A DNA stretch of 64,000 bases. It comes from Halomonas smyrnensis AAD6. GTDB taxonomy: Bacteria > Pseudomonadota > Gammaproteobacteria > Pseudomonadales > Halomonadaceae. The DNA is taken from positions 56,053-120,052 of the forward strand of contig NZ_AJKS02000009.1 of the NCBI RefSeq assembly GCF_000265245.1, read 5' to 3'. The translations under genes and the position numbers were made by a program. Shown here in pieces: positions 28,260 to 37,647 of the stretch; within the stretch, counting starts at the first letter, position 1; every line of letters starts with the position of its first letter. The notes beneath the pieces were generated by a model, which saw only the letters and a list, made by a program, of their open reading frames with translations, ran no database searches and was not told the origin of the DNA.

Positions 28260-28380
28260 ATGAGCAACACCCAAACCAGGACGATCAAACCGCTACGCTG
28301 GGGCATCCTCGGCACCGCCAACATGAGCATGCTCGACGCACTGTTCGCCTCCGGCGAGTCGGGTACCTGGCAGCCGCTAA
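28260..28380 (+). pseudogene. Gfo/Idh/MocA gene reduced to its two ends by an internal deletion
   Basis: The frame starts with a good N-terminus (MSNTQTRTIKPLRWGILGTA), including the Rossmann GILGTA motif. It then passes directly into NMSMLDALFASGESGTWQPL, which is the C-terminal signature of the family (VIDALFASGESGxWxPV). About 280-300 residues are missing in between, and the frame runs on into non-homologous sequence to 28499. This is a scar of a fourth IolG-type gene at the end of the inositol island, 23 bp after the intact one. Confidence 0.7.
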
Positions 28381-28504
28381 CCCAGTTAGCCGGGTACATC
28401 CTCCCCAGAAACGGCCGGCCGCCAGATGCTGAGCGCCCCCCTCGGCTCGAAGATAACCGGCGGCCTGCTGACCGAGCCAGGTCTTCATCGCCGTCTTGAG
28501 CGGC

Positions 28505-29533
28505 CTATCCCGGCCCCCGGGCCGCCGTGTCCCTGGGCGCTTCCCCGAAGCGTGCCCGATAGGCCCGGGAAAAATGCGCGGGATGCGTAAAACCGGTGGC
28601 CAGGGCGGCCTCGGATACGGTGCAGTGGCTGCCGGCCAGCAGCCGCTGGGCCCAATCCAGACGCATGCCGGAATAGCACTGCTTGGGGGTCTCGCCGAAA
28701 TGGGCCAGAAACAGCCGCGATAGCTGCCGCTGGGACTGGCCCGCCAGGCGGCAGATCTCGGGGATCGGCAGCGCCTGGGCCAGGTTGGCCTCCATCACCG
28801 CCAGGCTCTTCACCACGCTGCGCGGCAGATTCGCATAGCGCGCCGTCGTGAAGGCGTCGGACGCCCCTCCCTCATCATCGGCCGGTACATCCTGGCGATC
28901 ATGAACCAGCTGGCGGCTCACCGCATCGGCCAGCGCCGGTCCGTAATCCCGGGCGATGCGATCCAGCATCATGTCGATACCGGTGGTCCCCCCGGCGCCG
29001 GTCTGACGCGTCGCATCAGACTCGAAGCGCTTGCGGCTGATCGAAAGCCCCGGAAAGTCGCGGCGAAAGGCCGGCACGCTCTCCCAGTGCAGTGCCACCC
29101 GGTGCCCCTCCAGCACCCCGGCCCGCGCCAGGATGAAGGGCGCGGTATCCAGCCCACCCAGCCAGCCACCGTGAGCCGCCACTCGGCGCAGTACCGCGCG
29201 ATCCTGGGCCATCACCGTGGCCTCCGCCTCGTAGGACGACACCACCATCAGGTGGGCATCGTCGGGCACCTCGGCCAGCCGGCCGTCCACCTCGATGCGC
29301 ACGCCGTTGCTGGCCACCACCCCAGCGCCATCCACTGAGCGCAGCCGCCAGGCGAACAGGTCGCGCCCGAAGCGGTTGGCCACCCGCAACGGCTCGAGCA
29401 TGCAGAACAGCGTCAGCATCGAGAACTTGGGCAGCAGCCAGACCTCCAGGGTCTGCTCGGCCTGTTCCGGTGACAGCAGCGGCGGTGAATCCGGCCGCGG
29501 ATAGGGCCAGGCCGCGGACATTTCATCGCCCAT
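28505..29533 (-). CDS. GlxA-family transcriptional regulator (DJ-1/PfpI-like plus AraC HTH)
   Basis: A 342-residue regulator. The sensor domain occupies residues about 25-195 (EVWLLPKFSMLTLFCMLEPL; GGLDTAPFILARAGVLEGHR). The AraC domain is the C-terminal ~100 residues, ending GFTHPAHFSRAYRARFGEAP. Start codons at 29569, 29533 and 29521 are all possible; 29533 is a compromise. It is divergent from a long catabolic operon with a 134-bp gap holding a dyad, so it probably controls that operon. GlxA-type proteins include GbdR (glycine betaine) and ArgR (arginine) of Pseudomonas, which fits both kinds of genes in the operon. Confidence 0.85.
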   Translation of the reverse strand: MGDEMSAAWPYPRPDSPPLLSPEQAEQTLEVWLLPKFSMLTLFCMLEPLRVANRFGRDLFAWRLRSVDGAGVVASNGVRIEVDGRLAEVPDDAHLMVVSSYEAEATVMAQDRAVLRRVAAHGGWLGGLDTAPFILARAGVLEGHRVALHWESVPAFRRDFPGLSISRKRFESDATRQTGAGGTTGIDMMLDRIARDYGPALADAVSRQLVHDRQDVPADDEGGASDAFTTARYANLPRSVVKSLAVMEANLAQALPIPEICRLAGQSQRQLSRLFLAHFGETPKQCYSGMRLDWAQRLLAGSHCTVSEAALATGFTHPAHFSRAYRARFGEAPRDTAARGPG

Positions 29534-29553
29534 GTCCAAAAAAATTAATCTTA

Positions 29554-29581
29554 TGGCGAATTTCATCAAATTATATCGCCA
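29554..29581. promoter_or_regulatory. Inverted repeat in divergent promoter, candidate GlxA-regulator operator
   Basis: TGGCGA (29554-29559) and TCGCCA (29576-29581) form a dyad separated by 16 AT-rich bases, in the middle of the divergent gap between the regulator gene and the oxygenase operon. AT-rich promoter-like sequence surrounds it. Assignment to the regulator rests on position only. Confidence 0.5.
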
Positions 29582-29667
29582 ATCCGACGTTAGGGTACAG
29601 AGGTGTCACGTCATCGGCGCCGCTGACCACGACCGCTCACGCCCTGACCATCCGGAGATTTCTCGCC

Positions 29668-30807
29668 ATGACTGCAAGCGCCAAGGTAACGCTGTCCGCC
29701 GACGGCAAGCGCCTGACCCTCGACCTCGATGGCCGTTCTCACGAGCTCGCGGCCCTGTGGCTGCGCGAGCGCGCCCCCGACGCCGAGACCCTGGACCCGG
29801 GCACCGGCCAGCGCCTGATCGAGGCCGCCGAGCTGCCCCTGGATCTCGCCGTGGAACACGCCGAGATCGACGGCGATGCCCTGGCCCTGCGCTTCAGTGA
29901 CGGGCACGCCACGCGCTTTCCGCTGGCCACGCTGGAAGCAGGTGGCGCCCATCATGGCGACATCGTGCCGGGCCGTACCCTGTGGGAGGCCGACGTCACC
30001 GCATTGCCCCATGCCGACTTCGCCGCCGCCGTGGCCGACGATACCGCCCTGCTCGGGATGCTCGAGGGGCTGCATCGCCATGGCGTCGTCATGGTCTCCG
30101 GCGTGCCCACCGACGAACACGGCATGCAGGCCCTCATCGATCGCGTCGGCCCGCTGCGCCGCACCAACTGGGGCGGCATCGCCGACGTCAGGTCGGTGGC
30201 CAACGCCTACGACCTGACCATGACCCAGCGTGGCCTGGAGCCGCATACCGACAACCCCTACCGCGACCCGATCCCGGGCTATATCTGGCTGCATTGCCTG
30301 ACCAATGCCGCCGACGGCGGCGACAGCACCCTGGTCGATGGCTATCGCGCCGCCCAGGTGCTGCGCGAGCGCGATCCGGCGGCCTTCGACTGCCTGACCC
30401 GCGTCTCGCCGCGCTTCCACTATCGCGACGAAGACACCTGGCTGGAGAGCGAAGGCCCGCTGATCGAGCTGGACAGCCAGGGCCGGATAAGCCGCGTGCG
30501 CTTCAACAACCGCACCGAACGGGTCGACGCCCTGCCGGCGGACGAGCTCGAGCGCTACTATGCCGCGCGCCACGCCTTCTATGCGCTGATCACCTCGGAT
30601 GAGCTCACGGTGAACCTCAAGCTGGCCCCGGGGCAGATGCTGATCATGGACAACTACCGCCTGTTCCACGGCCGCCGTGCCTTTGAGCTGGCCGGCGGCG
30701 TGCGCCACCTGCGCCAGGGCTACGTCGATCGCGACAGCACCGCCAGCCGCCGCCTGACCCTCCGCCACCGGCTGAGCGACGTCGCCATCCCCGAGGAGGT
30801 CGCATGA
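29668..30807 (+). CDS. TmpA/gamma-butyrobetaine-dioxygenase-like 2OG-Fe(II) oxygenase
   Basis: A 379-residue protein with an N-terminal GBBH-like domain (WLRERAPDAETLDPGTGQRL, without the zinc cysteines) and a TauD catalytic domain. The iron ligands are H193-T-D195 (GLEPHTDNPYRD) and H334 (DNYRLFHGRRAFE). TmpA hydroxylates 2-(trimethylammonio)ethylphosphonate and its true gene partner is an HD-domain oxygenase, TmpB. Here an HD-domain gene follows with a 4-bp overlap. A BBOX role on gamma-butyrobetaine or a longer betaine is equally possible. ATG 29668 follows CCGGAGATT. A paralogue is at 2220-3446. Confidence 0.83.
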   Translation: MTASAKVTLSADGKRLTLDLDGRSHELAALWLRERAPDAETLDPGTGQRLIEAAELPLDLAVEHAEIDGDALALRFSDGHATRFPLATLEAGGAHHGDIVPGRTLWEADVTALPHADFAAAVADDTALLGMLEGLHRHGVVMVSGVPTDEHGMQALIDRVGPLRRTNWGGIADVRSVANAYDLTMTQRGLEPHTDNPYRDPIPGYIWLHCLTNAADGGDSTLVDGYRAAQVLRERDPAAFDCLTRVSPRFHYRDEDTWLESEGPLIELDSQGRISRVRFNNRTERVDALPADELERYYAARHAFYALITSDELTVNLKLAPGQMLIMDNYRLFHGRRAFELAGGVRHLRQGYVDRDSTASRRLTLRHRLSDVAIPEEVA

Positions 30808-31391
30808 ACCAGGCCCGTTTCCGCCACTTCGGCGAGGCCAGCCGCGACGAGTGGGCGCTGATCGACGATCGCTTCCGCGACTACGTCGCCGACGCCCCGC
30901 GCCGGGTGCTCGAGCACCTGCACCGCCTGGCCGGCGATACCCACGGCTACCCGGTGGATCGCTACGAGCACTGCCTGCAGACCGCCACGCGCGCGCTGCG
31001 TGATGGTGCCGATGAGGAGATGGTGGTCTGCGCCCTGCTCCACGACATCGGCGACGACCTGGCACCGGCCAACCACGCCGAGATCGCCGCGGGCATCCTC
31101 GAGCCGTTCATCGATCCGCTCAACGCCTGGATGATCCGGCATCACGAGCTGTTTCAGGGCTATCACTACCGCCACTACTTCGGCCTCGATCGCCACGCCC
31201 GCGAACAGTTCCGTGACCATCCGGCCTATGAGCGCACGGTGCGCTTCTGCGACGACTGGGATCAGGCCAGCTTCGACCCGGACTACGACACCCTGCCGCT
31301 CGAGCACTTCGTGCCGATGGTGAAGCGGGTGCTGACACGGGCGCCCTTCGGCGGCCTGCCACCCATCGTCGAGGAGGAGACTCGTTCATGA
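30804..31391 (+). CDS. HD-domain protein, candidate diiron oxygenase of the PhnZ/TmpB/MIOX group
   Basis: A 195-residue all-helical HD-domain protein. Metal-ligand candidates are H56 (RYEHCLQTA), H80-D81 (CALLHDIGDD), H91 (ANHAEIAAG), H113/H114 (IRHHELFQGYHY) and the Asp of FCDDWDQASFDPDY (about 150-153). The extra histidines and the DWDQASFDP segment resemble the mixed-valent diiron oxygenases PhnZ, TmpB and MIOX more than phosphohydrolases. TmpB cleaves the C-P bond of the TmpA product to give glycine betaine and phosphate. The 4-bp overlaps on both sides (ATGA) imply tight coupling with the oxygenase and the decarboxylase genes. Confidence 0.75.
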   Translation: MNQARFRHFGEASRDEWALIDDRFRDYVADAPRRVLEHLHRLAGDTHGYPVDRYEHCLQTATRALRDGADEEMVVCALLHDIGDDLAPANHAEIAAGILEPFIDPLNAWMIRHHELFQGYHYRHYFGLDRHAREQFRDHPAYERTVRFCDDWDQASFDPDYDTLPLEHFVPMVKRVLTRAPFGGLPPIVEEETRS

Positions 31392-32983
31392 ACTGCGCCC
31401 GACACCTCATCGCCCTGCTCGAGGCCCACGGCGTCGACACCGCCTTCGGCATCCCCGGCGTGCATACCATCGAGCTGTATCGCGCCCTGGGCGACAGCGG
31501 CCTGAGCCACGTCACTCCGCGCCACGAGCAAGGCGCCGGCTTCATGGCCGACGGCTACGCCCGGGCCAGCGGCAGGCCCGCGGCCTGCTTCATCATCTCC
31601 GGCCCCGGCATGACCAATATCGCCACCGCCATGGGCCAGGCCCTGGCCGACTCGGTGCCGATGCTGGTGATCTCCAGCGTCAACCAGCGCGCCACCCTGG
31701 GCCGCGGTCAGGGGCGGCTGCACGAGATGCCGCACCAGGGCGAAACGCTCTCGGGCGTCAGCGTGTTCAGCCACACCCTGCATGACCCGGCGGCGCTGCC
31801 CGAGGTACTGGCCCGGGCCTTCGCGGTATTCGCCAGCGCCCGCCCGGGCCCGGTGCATCTCGAGATCCCGCTCGACGTGATGATCGCCCCCGCCCCGGAG
31901 GCCGTGCCGACACCGGCAGCGGTGTTTCCGCCCGCCCCCGCCCCCGAGGCGCTGGCCCGGGCCGGCGAGTGGCTGGCAGGCGCCGAGCGCCCGCTGGTGC
32001 TGCTCGGCGGCGGCACCGCCGCCGCGCCGGAGACCGCCCGGGCCCTGGTCGAGCGTCTCGACGCCCCGGCCTTCACCACCATCAACGCCAAGGGCGTGCT
32101 GGGCCTCGACCATCCGCTCGATCTCGGCGCCACCCAGAGCCTGCCCGCGGGACGCCGGCTGGCCGCCGAGGCCGACGTGGTGCTGGCGATCGGCACCGAA
32201 CTCGGCGAGACCGACTACGACCTGGTGTTCGACGAGGGCTTTCGGCTCGACGGCCGTCTGATCCGCATCGACATCGACCCGCAGCAGCTGGGCCGCAACC
32301 AGGCCGCGGATCTCGCCCTGCTCGCCGAAGCCGGCCAGGCCATGCGCGGCCTGCTCGATGTGCTGCCGGATGCCGCGGACCGCGACGGGGCCGCTCGCGC
32401 CGACGCCGTGCGCGAGGCACTGGCGCTGGCCGCGGATCCGGAGCTCGCGCCCTATGTGCCGCTCTTCGCCGCCCTGCGTGAGGCGTTGCCCGAGGCGATC
32501 GTGGTCGGCGACTCCACCGGCCCGGTCTACGCCGGCAACTTCCTGGCCGCGATACCGGCGCCGAGGCGCTGGTTCAACGCCGCCACCGGTTTCGGCACCC
32601 TCGGCTATGGCCTGCCCGCCGCCCTGGGCGCTGCCGTGGCAACCCCGGACCAGCCGGTAGTCGCCCTGGTCGGCGACGGCGGCCTGCAGTTCGTGCTCGG
32701 CGAGCTCGGCACCGCCCGCGACCTGGGCCGGCCGGTGGCCCTGGTGATCTGGAACAACGACGGCTACGACGAGATCCGCCGCTACATGTCGATGAGCGAG
32801 GTGCCGCATCTCGGCGTCGACCTGGCCGCCCCGGACTTCCGCGCCCTGGCCGAGGCCTACGGCGGCCGCCATCTCGGCGTCACCGACCCGGCGAGCCTGC
32901 ACGACGCCCTGGGCCGGCTCTGCGAGGCGGAAAGCCCGCTGATCATCGAGGTCGATGCCGCCGCCTGGACCGCATCACTCTGA
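31388..32983 (+). CDS. Thiamine-diphosphate 2-oxoacid decarboxylase, AruI-like
   Basis: A 531-residue protein with the three domains of acetolactate-synthase-type enzymes. The catalytic Glu is in PRHEQGAGFMADGYARASG near residue 49. The TPP/Mg motif is GDGGLQFVLGELGTARDLG, ending VIWNNDGYDEIRRYM. It most resembles 5-guanidino-2-oxopentanoate decarboxylase (AruI) of the arginine transaminase pathway. An AruH-like aminotransferase lies in the same operon (34744-35937), which supports that reading. It would turn a 2-oxo acid into an aldehyde for the aldehyde dehydrogenase at 39103. The substrate side chain could be guanidino or trimethylammonium; this is not decided by sequence. Confidence 0.78.
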   Translation: MNCARHLIALLEAHGVDTAFGIPGVHTIELYRALGDSGLSHVTPRHEQGAGFMADGYARASGRPAACFIISGPGMTNIATAMGQALADSVPMLVISSVNQRATLGRGQGRLHEMPHQGETLSGVSVFSHTLHDPAALPEVLARAFAVFASARPGPVHLEIPLDVMIAPAPEAVPTPAAVFPPAPAPEALARAGEWLAGAERPLVLLGGGTAAAPETARALVERLDAPAFTTINAKGVLGLDHPLDLGATQSLPAGRRLAAEADVVLAIGTELGETDYDLVFDEGFRLDGRLIRIDIDPQQLGRNQAADLALLAEAGQAMRGLLDVLPDAADRDGAARADAVREALALAADPELAPYVPLFAALREALPEAIVVGDSTGPVYAGNFLAAIPAPRRWFNAATGFGTLGYGLPAALGAAVATPDQPVVALVGDGGLQFVLGELGTARDLGRPVALVIWNNDGYDEIRRYMSMSEVPHLGVDLAAPDFRALAEAYGGRHLGVTDPASLHDALGRLCEAESPLIIEVDAAAWTASL

Positions 32984-33047
32984 ACGTTCGTCCTCCCCTT
33001 TCCATGGCCGGCCCGAGCCGGCCCACTCCACAAGGAGACGTCGAAAC

Positions 33048-33983
33048 ATGAAGACGCAGACCACGACCCTGAGCCTGATCGCCGGCCTGACCCTGGCCGG
33101 CCCGGCACTGTCGAACGACCGCGACGACCGCCTTCGCCTGGTCGTGCCGCCCTGGCCCGGCGTGACCGTGAAGAGCGAGATCTTCTCCCAGCTGATCGAG
33201 CCGCTGGGCTATACCACCGAGACCCTGGAAATCAGCTCGACGGTGGGCTATAGCACCCTGCAGAGCGGCGACAGCGATGCCTTCCTGGCCGGCTGGATGC
33301 CCGCCCAGCAGGAGAGCTACGACGCCGCCATGGAGGCCGATGCCATCGTCGACCTGGGCAACAACGTCAACGGCGCCCGCATGGGCTTCGCGGTGCCCGA
33401 CTACGTCTACGAGGCCGGCATCACCCGCGCCGAACAGCTCGCCGACCCGGCCATCGCCGAGCGCTTCGAGCGGACCGTCTACAGCATCGAGAGCGGCTCG
33501 ACGATCACCGACATGATCGACGGCGCCATCGACAGCAACACCCACGGGCTCGAGGGCTGGGAACTCATGGCCTCCTCGACGCCGGGCATGCTCAGCGAGG
33601 TCAATGGCGCCGTGGAGCAGCAGCGCTGGATCCTCTTCTACGGCTGGACACCGCACTGGATGGTGCCCGAATACGACGTGCACATCCTCGACGACTCGGC
33701 CGATATCTTCGGCGCCGACGGCGGCCGCAGCGACGTCAAGACCATCGTCGCCAGGGACTATGCCGAGGCCAATCCCAACCTGGCCCGTCTGCTCGACCAG
33801 TTCGAGCTCTCCGCGGAGGAGCAGAGCGAGTTCATCCTCGAATACAGCCTCAAGGAACGCGATCTCGAGGATGTCGCCCACGACTGGCTGGTCGACAACC
33901 CCGAGCGCGTGGCCAGCTTCCTCGAAGGCGTCACTACCCGCGACGGCGAGGACGCCCTGAGCGCCGTGGAGGCCGGCCTGTGA
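33048..33983 (+). CDS. OpuAC-type glycine betaine/choline-like ABC substrate-binding protein
   Basis: A 311-residue secreted binding protein with a signal peptide (MKTQTTTLSLIAGLTLAG, cleavage near residue 22). The OpuAC fold is recognised by LVVPPWPGVTVKSEIF, STVGYSTLQSGDSDAFLAGW, GFAVPDYVYEAGI and ILFYGWTPHWMVPEYDVHIL. The aromatic residues in WPG, GWTPHWM and similar places normally cage a quaternary ammonium group. No OpuAA/OpuAB partner genes are present, so it is an orphan binding protein in an operon that carries a different (basic amino acid type) ABC transporter. ATG 33048 has an AAGGAGACG site. Confidence 0.85.
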   Translation: MKTQTTTLSLIAGLTLAGPALSNDRDDRLRLVVPPWPGVTVKSEIFSQLIEPLGYTTETLEISSTVGYSTLQSGDSDAFLAGWMPAQQESYDAAMEADAIVDLGNNVNGARMGFAVPDYVYEAGITRAEQLADPAIAERFERTVYSIESGSTITDMIDGAIDSNTHGLEGWELMASSTPGMLSEVNGAVEQQRWILFYGWTPHWMVPEYDVHILDDSADIFGADGGRSDVKTIVARDYAEANPNLARLLDQFELSAEEQSEFILEYSLKERDLEDVAHDWLVDNPERVASFLEGVTTRDGEDALSAVEAGL

Positions 33984-34723
33984 ACGCCGCCCAGCCCGAG
34001 CGCGAGATCCGCCGCGACCTGGCCGCCGCCTATCGACTGATCGCCCTGGACGGCATGGACGACGGCATCTCCACCCATATCTCCGCGCGCCTGCCGGGCG
34101 AGCGCTTCCTGCTCAACGCCTTCGGGCTGCGCTTCGAGGAGGTCCGCGAGGACAACCTGGTGATCGTCGATGCCTCCGGCGAGGTGCTCGACGACCCCAC
34201 CGGCCTCGGCATCAATCCCGCCGGCTTCACCATTCACAGCGCCCTGCACGCGGCCCGCCCCGAGGTGGCCTGCGTGCTGCACACCCACACCGTGGCCGGG
34301 GTCGCGGTATCGAGCCTCGCCGAGGGGCTGTTGCCGCTTAATCAGTGGGCGCTGCAGTTCCACGAGCGGCTCGCCTATCACGACTACGAGGGCATCGCCC
34401 TGGATCTCGACGAGAGAGCGCGCCTGGCCGCCGACCTCGGCCCTCACTCGGCGATGATCCTGCGCCAGCACGGCCTGCTGGCCTGCGGCACAAGCGTCGG
34501 CGACGCCTTCCTGCGCATGCGCGATCTCGAGCGCAGCTGTCGGGCCCAGCTGGCCGCCCAGGCCACCGGCCAGCCACTGCTCGAGGCGTCGCCGGACATG
34601 GCCGAGCACGTCGCCCGCCAGTACGAGGCCTGGGCCGAGAGCCCCGGCGGCACCGACCGCGCCTGGCAAGCCGAACTCCGCCGCCTGCCCGATGACGCCA
34701 CCCAGGCTCACGCCTCCCGCTGA
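33980..34723 (+). CDS. Class II aldolase/adducin-family protein
   Basis: A 247-residue protein of the zinc-dependent class II aldolase (fuculose-phosphate aldolase) fold. Zinc ligands are the paired histidines in VLHTHTVAG (near residue 93-95) and the downstream H of MILRQHGLLACG. GLGINPAGFTIHSALHAARP carries the catalytic region. GTG at 33980 overlaps the stop of the binding-protein gene (GTGA). Many adducin-like proteins of this length act on non-phosphorylated hydroxy-acids or as decarboxylases. In this operon it might cleave a hydroxylated intermediate made by the oxygenase at 29668; that is an inference from position. Confidence 0.8.
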   Translation: MNAAQPEREIRRDLAAAYRLIALDGMDDGISTHISARLPGERFLLNAFGLRFEEVREDNLVIVDASGEVLDDPTGLGINPAGFTIHSALHAARPEVACVLHTHTVAGVAVSSLAEGLLPLNQWALQFHERLAYHDYEGIALDLDERARLAADLGPHSAMILRQHGLLACGTSVGDAFLRMRDLERSCRAQLAAQATGQPLLEASPDMAEHVARQYEAWAESPGGTDRAWQAELRRLPDDATQAHASR

Positions 34724-34743
34724 CCCGACAGAGCGAGACATCG

Positions 34744-35937
34744 ATGCGTTATTCCCGACTGACCGAGCGGATCGCCGGCGAGGGCGCCGCCGCCTGGGAC
34801 ATCCATAACCGCGCTTTGGCCCGCCGGGCCGCCGGCGAGGACATCACCGTGCTGTCGGTGGGTGACCCGGACTTCGACACCCCGGCGCCGATCGTCGAGG
34901 GCGCGGTGAAAAGCCTGCGCGCCGGCGCCACCCACTACCCCGACGTGCAGGGTAAACTCGCCCTGCGCGAGGCCATCGCCGAGCGCTACCGCGCCCGCGG
35001 CCTGGAGGTCACGCCGGAACGGCTGATCGTGATGTCCGGCGCCCAGTGCGGGCTCTACGCCGCCGCCCAGTGCCTGCTCGATCCGGGCGATGAGGTGATC
35101 GTCCCCGAGCCGAGCTACGTCACCTACGAGGCGGTGCTGCAGTCCACCGGCGCGCGCATGGTGCACATCCCCCTGCGCGGCGACGCCGGCTTCCGCCTGG
35201 ACGTGGCCGATCTCGAGGCGGCCATCACCCCGCGCACCCGGGCGATCCTGCTCAACAGCCCCCACAACCCCACCGGACAGCTGATCGACGCCGCGGCCTG
35301 GGCGGACATCGCCGCGCTGTGCCGGCGTCACGACCTGTGGCTGATCTCCGACGAGGTCTATGCCGAGCTGATCTTCGAGGGCAAACACGTCTGCGCCGCG
35401 AGCCTCCCCGACATGGCCAGCCGCACCGTGGTGATCGACAGCCTCTCCAAGTCGCATGCCATGACCGGCTGGCGACTGGGCTGGGTGCTGGGCCCGGCCC
35501 CCCTGATCGAGCATCTGAGCCACCTGGCGCTGTGCATGCTCTACGGCTGCCCGGATTTCATCCAGGACGCCGCCCGCCACGCCCTGCGCGAGCCCCTGCC
35601 CGAACTCGACGCCATGCGCGAGACCTATCGTGGCCGCCGCGACGCCGTGGTCGCCGCCCTCGCCGGCTGCCCGGCGCTGGAGGTCATCACGCCCGCGGCC
35701 GGCATGTTCCTGATGATCGATATCCGCGCCACCGGGCTGTCGTCCAAGGCCTTCGCCGACCGCCTGCTCGACGAGCAGGGCGTCTCGGTGCTGTCCGGCG
35801 AGGCCTTCGGCCCCTCCGCCGCCGGCTTCGTGCGCCTGAGCCTGACCGTCGACGTCGCCCGTCTGAACGACGCCTGCCAGCGCCTGGCTCGCGTCGCCGA
35901 GCGGGCCCGCGCCGGCTCCCTTTCCACCACCGAGTGA
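34744..35937 (+). CDS. PLP aminotransferase class I, AruH-like arginine:pyruvate transaminase
   Basis: A 397-residue fold-type I aminotransferase. The PLP lysine is K236 in SLSKSHAMTGWRLGW; N175 lies in NSPHNPTGQ and D203 in ISDEVYAELIF. The N-terminus (MRYSRLTERIAGEGAAAWDI) and AVLSVGDPDFDTPAPIV-type sequence closely follow AruH of Pseudomonas aeruginosa as I remember it. AruH makes 2-ketoarginine, the AruI substrate. Finding AruH- and AruI-like genes with a basic amino acid transporter and an aldehyde dehydrogenase points to a basic amino acid, or its N-methylated form, as substrate. Confidence 0.82.
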   Translation: MRYSRLTERIAGEGAAAWDIHNRALARRAAGEDITVLSVGDPDFDTPAPIVEGAVKSLRAGATHYPDVQGKLALREAIAERYRARGLEVTPERLIVMSGAQCGLYAAAQCLLDPGDEVIVPEPSYVTYEAVLQSTGARMVHIPLRGDAGFRLDVADLEAAITPRTRAILLNSPHNPTGQLIDAAAWADIAALCRRHDLWLISDEVYAELIFEGKHVCAASLPDMASRTVVIDSLSKSHAMTGWRLGWVLGPAPLIEHLSHLALCMLYGCPDFIQDAARHALREPLPELDAMRETYRGRRDAVVAALAGCPALEVITPAAGMFLMIDIRATGLSSKAFADRLLDEQGVSVLSGEAFGPSAAGFVRLSLTVDVARLNDACQRLARVAERARAGSLSTTE

Positions 35938-35944
35938 GTTGCCT

Positions 35945-36748
<804 letters not shown>

Positions 36749-36794
36749 CCGACCGGCCCTTCCCTCCCGACACGACAATACCAAGGAGAACTGC

Positions 36795-37562
36795 ATGAAC
36801 CGTCCCCTGATCGCCCTGACCGCCGCGGCCGCCCTCGGCCTCTCCGCCACCGCCCAGGCCGGCGAACCGCTGAAGATCGGCATCTCCGCCGAACCCTATC
36901 CGCCCTTCACCTACACGTCCTCCGACGGCGAGTGGACCGGCTTCGAGGTCGAGCTGGGCATGGCCCTCTGCGACGCCATTTCGCGCTCCTGTGAGATCAC
37001 CCCCACCGGCTGGAGCGGCATCATTCCCTCGCTCAAGGCCGGGCGCATCGACATGATCATGAACTCCATGTCGATCACCGAGGCACGCCAGCGGGTCATC
37101 GACTTCAGTGATCCCTATTACTTCTCGGGCAGCGCCTACGTGGCCGCCGAGGATCTCGACCTCGAGATTCCCGACGGGCTCGGCGACTACGTGCTCGGCG
37201 TACAGGCCGCGACCACCCAGGCCACCTACGCACGCCGCGCCCTGCGCGACAGCGTCGACGACATCCGCCTCTACGACCAGGCCGAACAGGTCAACCGCGA
37301 CCTGCTGTCCGGCCGCCTGGACGTGATCCTGGCCGACGAGATCGCCATGGTCGAATTCCTCGAGCGTGACGCGGCCGAGGGCTACGAAGTCAAGGGCATC
37401 GCCCCCCGCCACGACGCTTTCGGTGATGGTATCGGCCTCGGCCTGCGCCAGGGCGACGACGCCCTGAGGGACGAACTCAACGCGGCCATTGCCGAGGTCC
37501 GGGAGAACGGCACCTGCGGCACGCTTTCCGAGAAGTACTTCGGCACCGATATCTGCACCTGA
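36795..37562 (+). CDS. Amino acid ABC transporter periplasmic binding protein (lysine/arginine/ornithine type)
   Basis: A 255-residue protein of the SBP_bac_3 family. The signal peptide is MNRPLIALTAAAALGLSATA with cleavage after AQA near residue 22. PPFTYTSSDGEWTGFEVELG, GWSGIIPSLKAGRIDMIMNS, and SITEARQRVIDFSDPYYFSG match HisJ/ArgT-like binding proteins; the Asp/Ser residues around MNSMSITEARQ normally bind the ligand's alpha-amino and carboxyl groups. ATG 36795 follows CAAGGAGAACTGC. Ligand is predicted to be a basic amino acid or close derivative. Confidence 0.9.
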   Translation: MNRPLIALTAAAALGLSATAQAGEPLKIGISAEPYPPFTYTSSDGEWTGFEVELGMALCDAISRSCEITPTGWSGIIPSLKAGRIDMIMNSMSITEARQRVIDFSDPYYFSGSAYVAAEDLDLEIPDGLGDYVLGVQAATTQATYARRALRDSVDDIRLYDQAEQVNRDLLSGRLDVILADEIAMVEFLERDAAEGYEVKGIAPRHDAFGDGIGLGLRQGDDALRDELNAAIAEVRENGTCGTLSEKYFGTDICT

Positions 37563-37647
37563 TCCCGGTCCTCGACGACGCTCGTCCGGCAGGCAATGCC
37601 CTTCGCCTGCCGGCCTCGCCCTGTCTCATCAAGGACGCGACTCTCGC

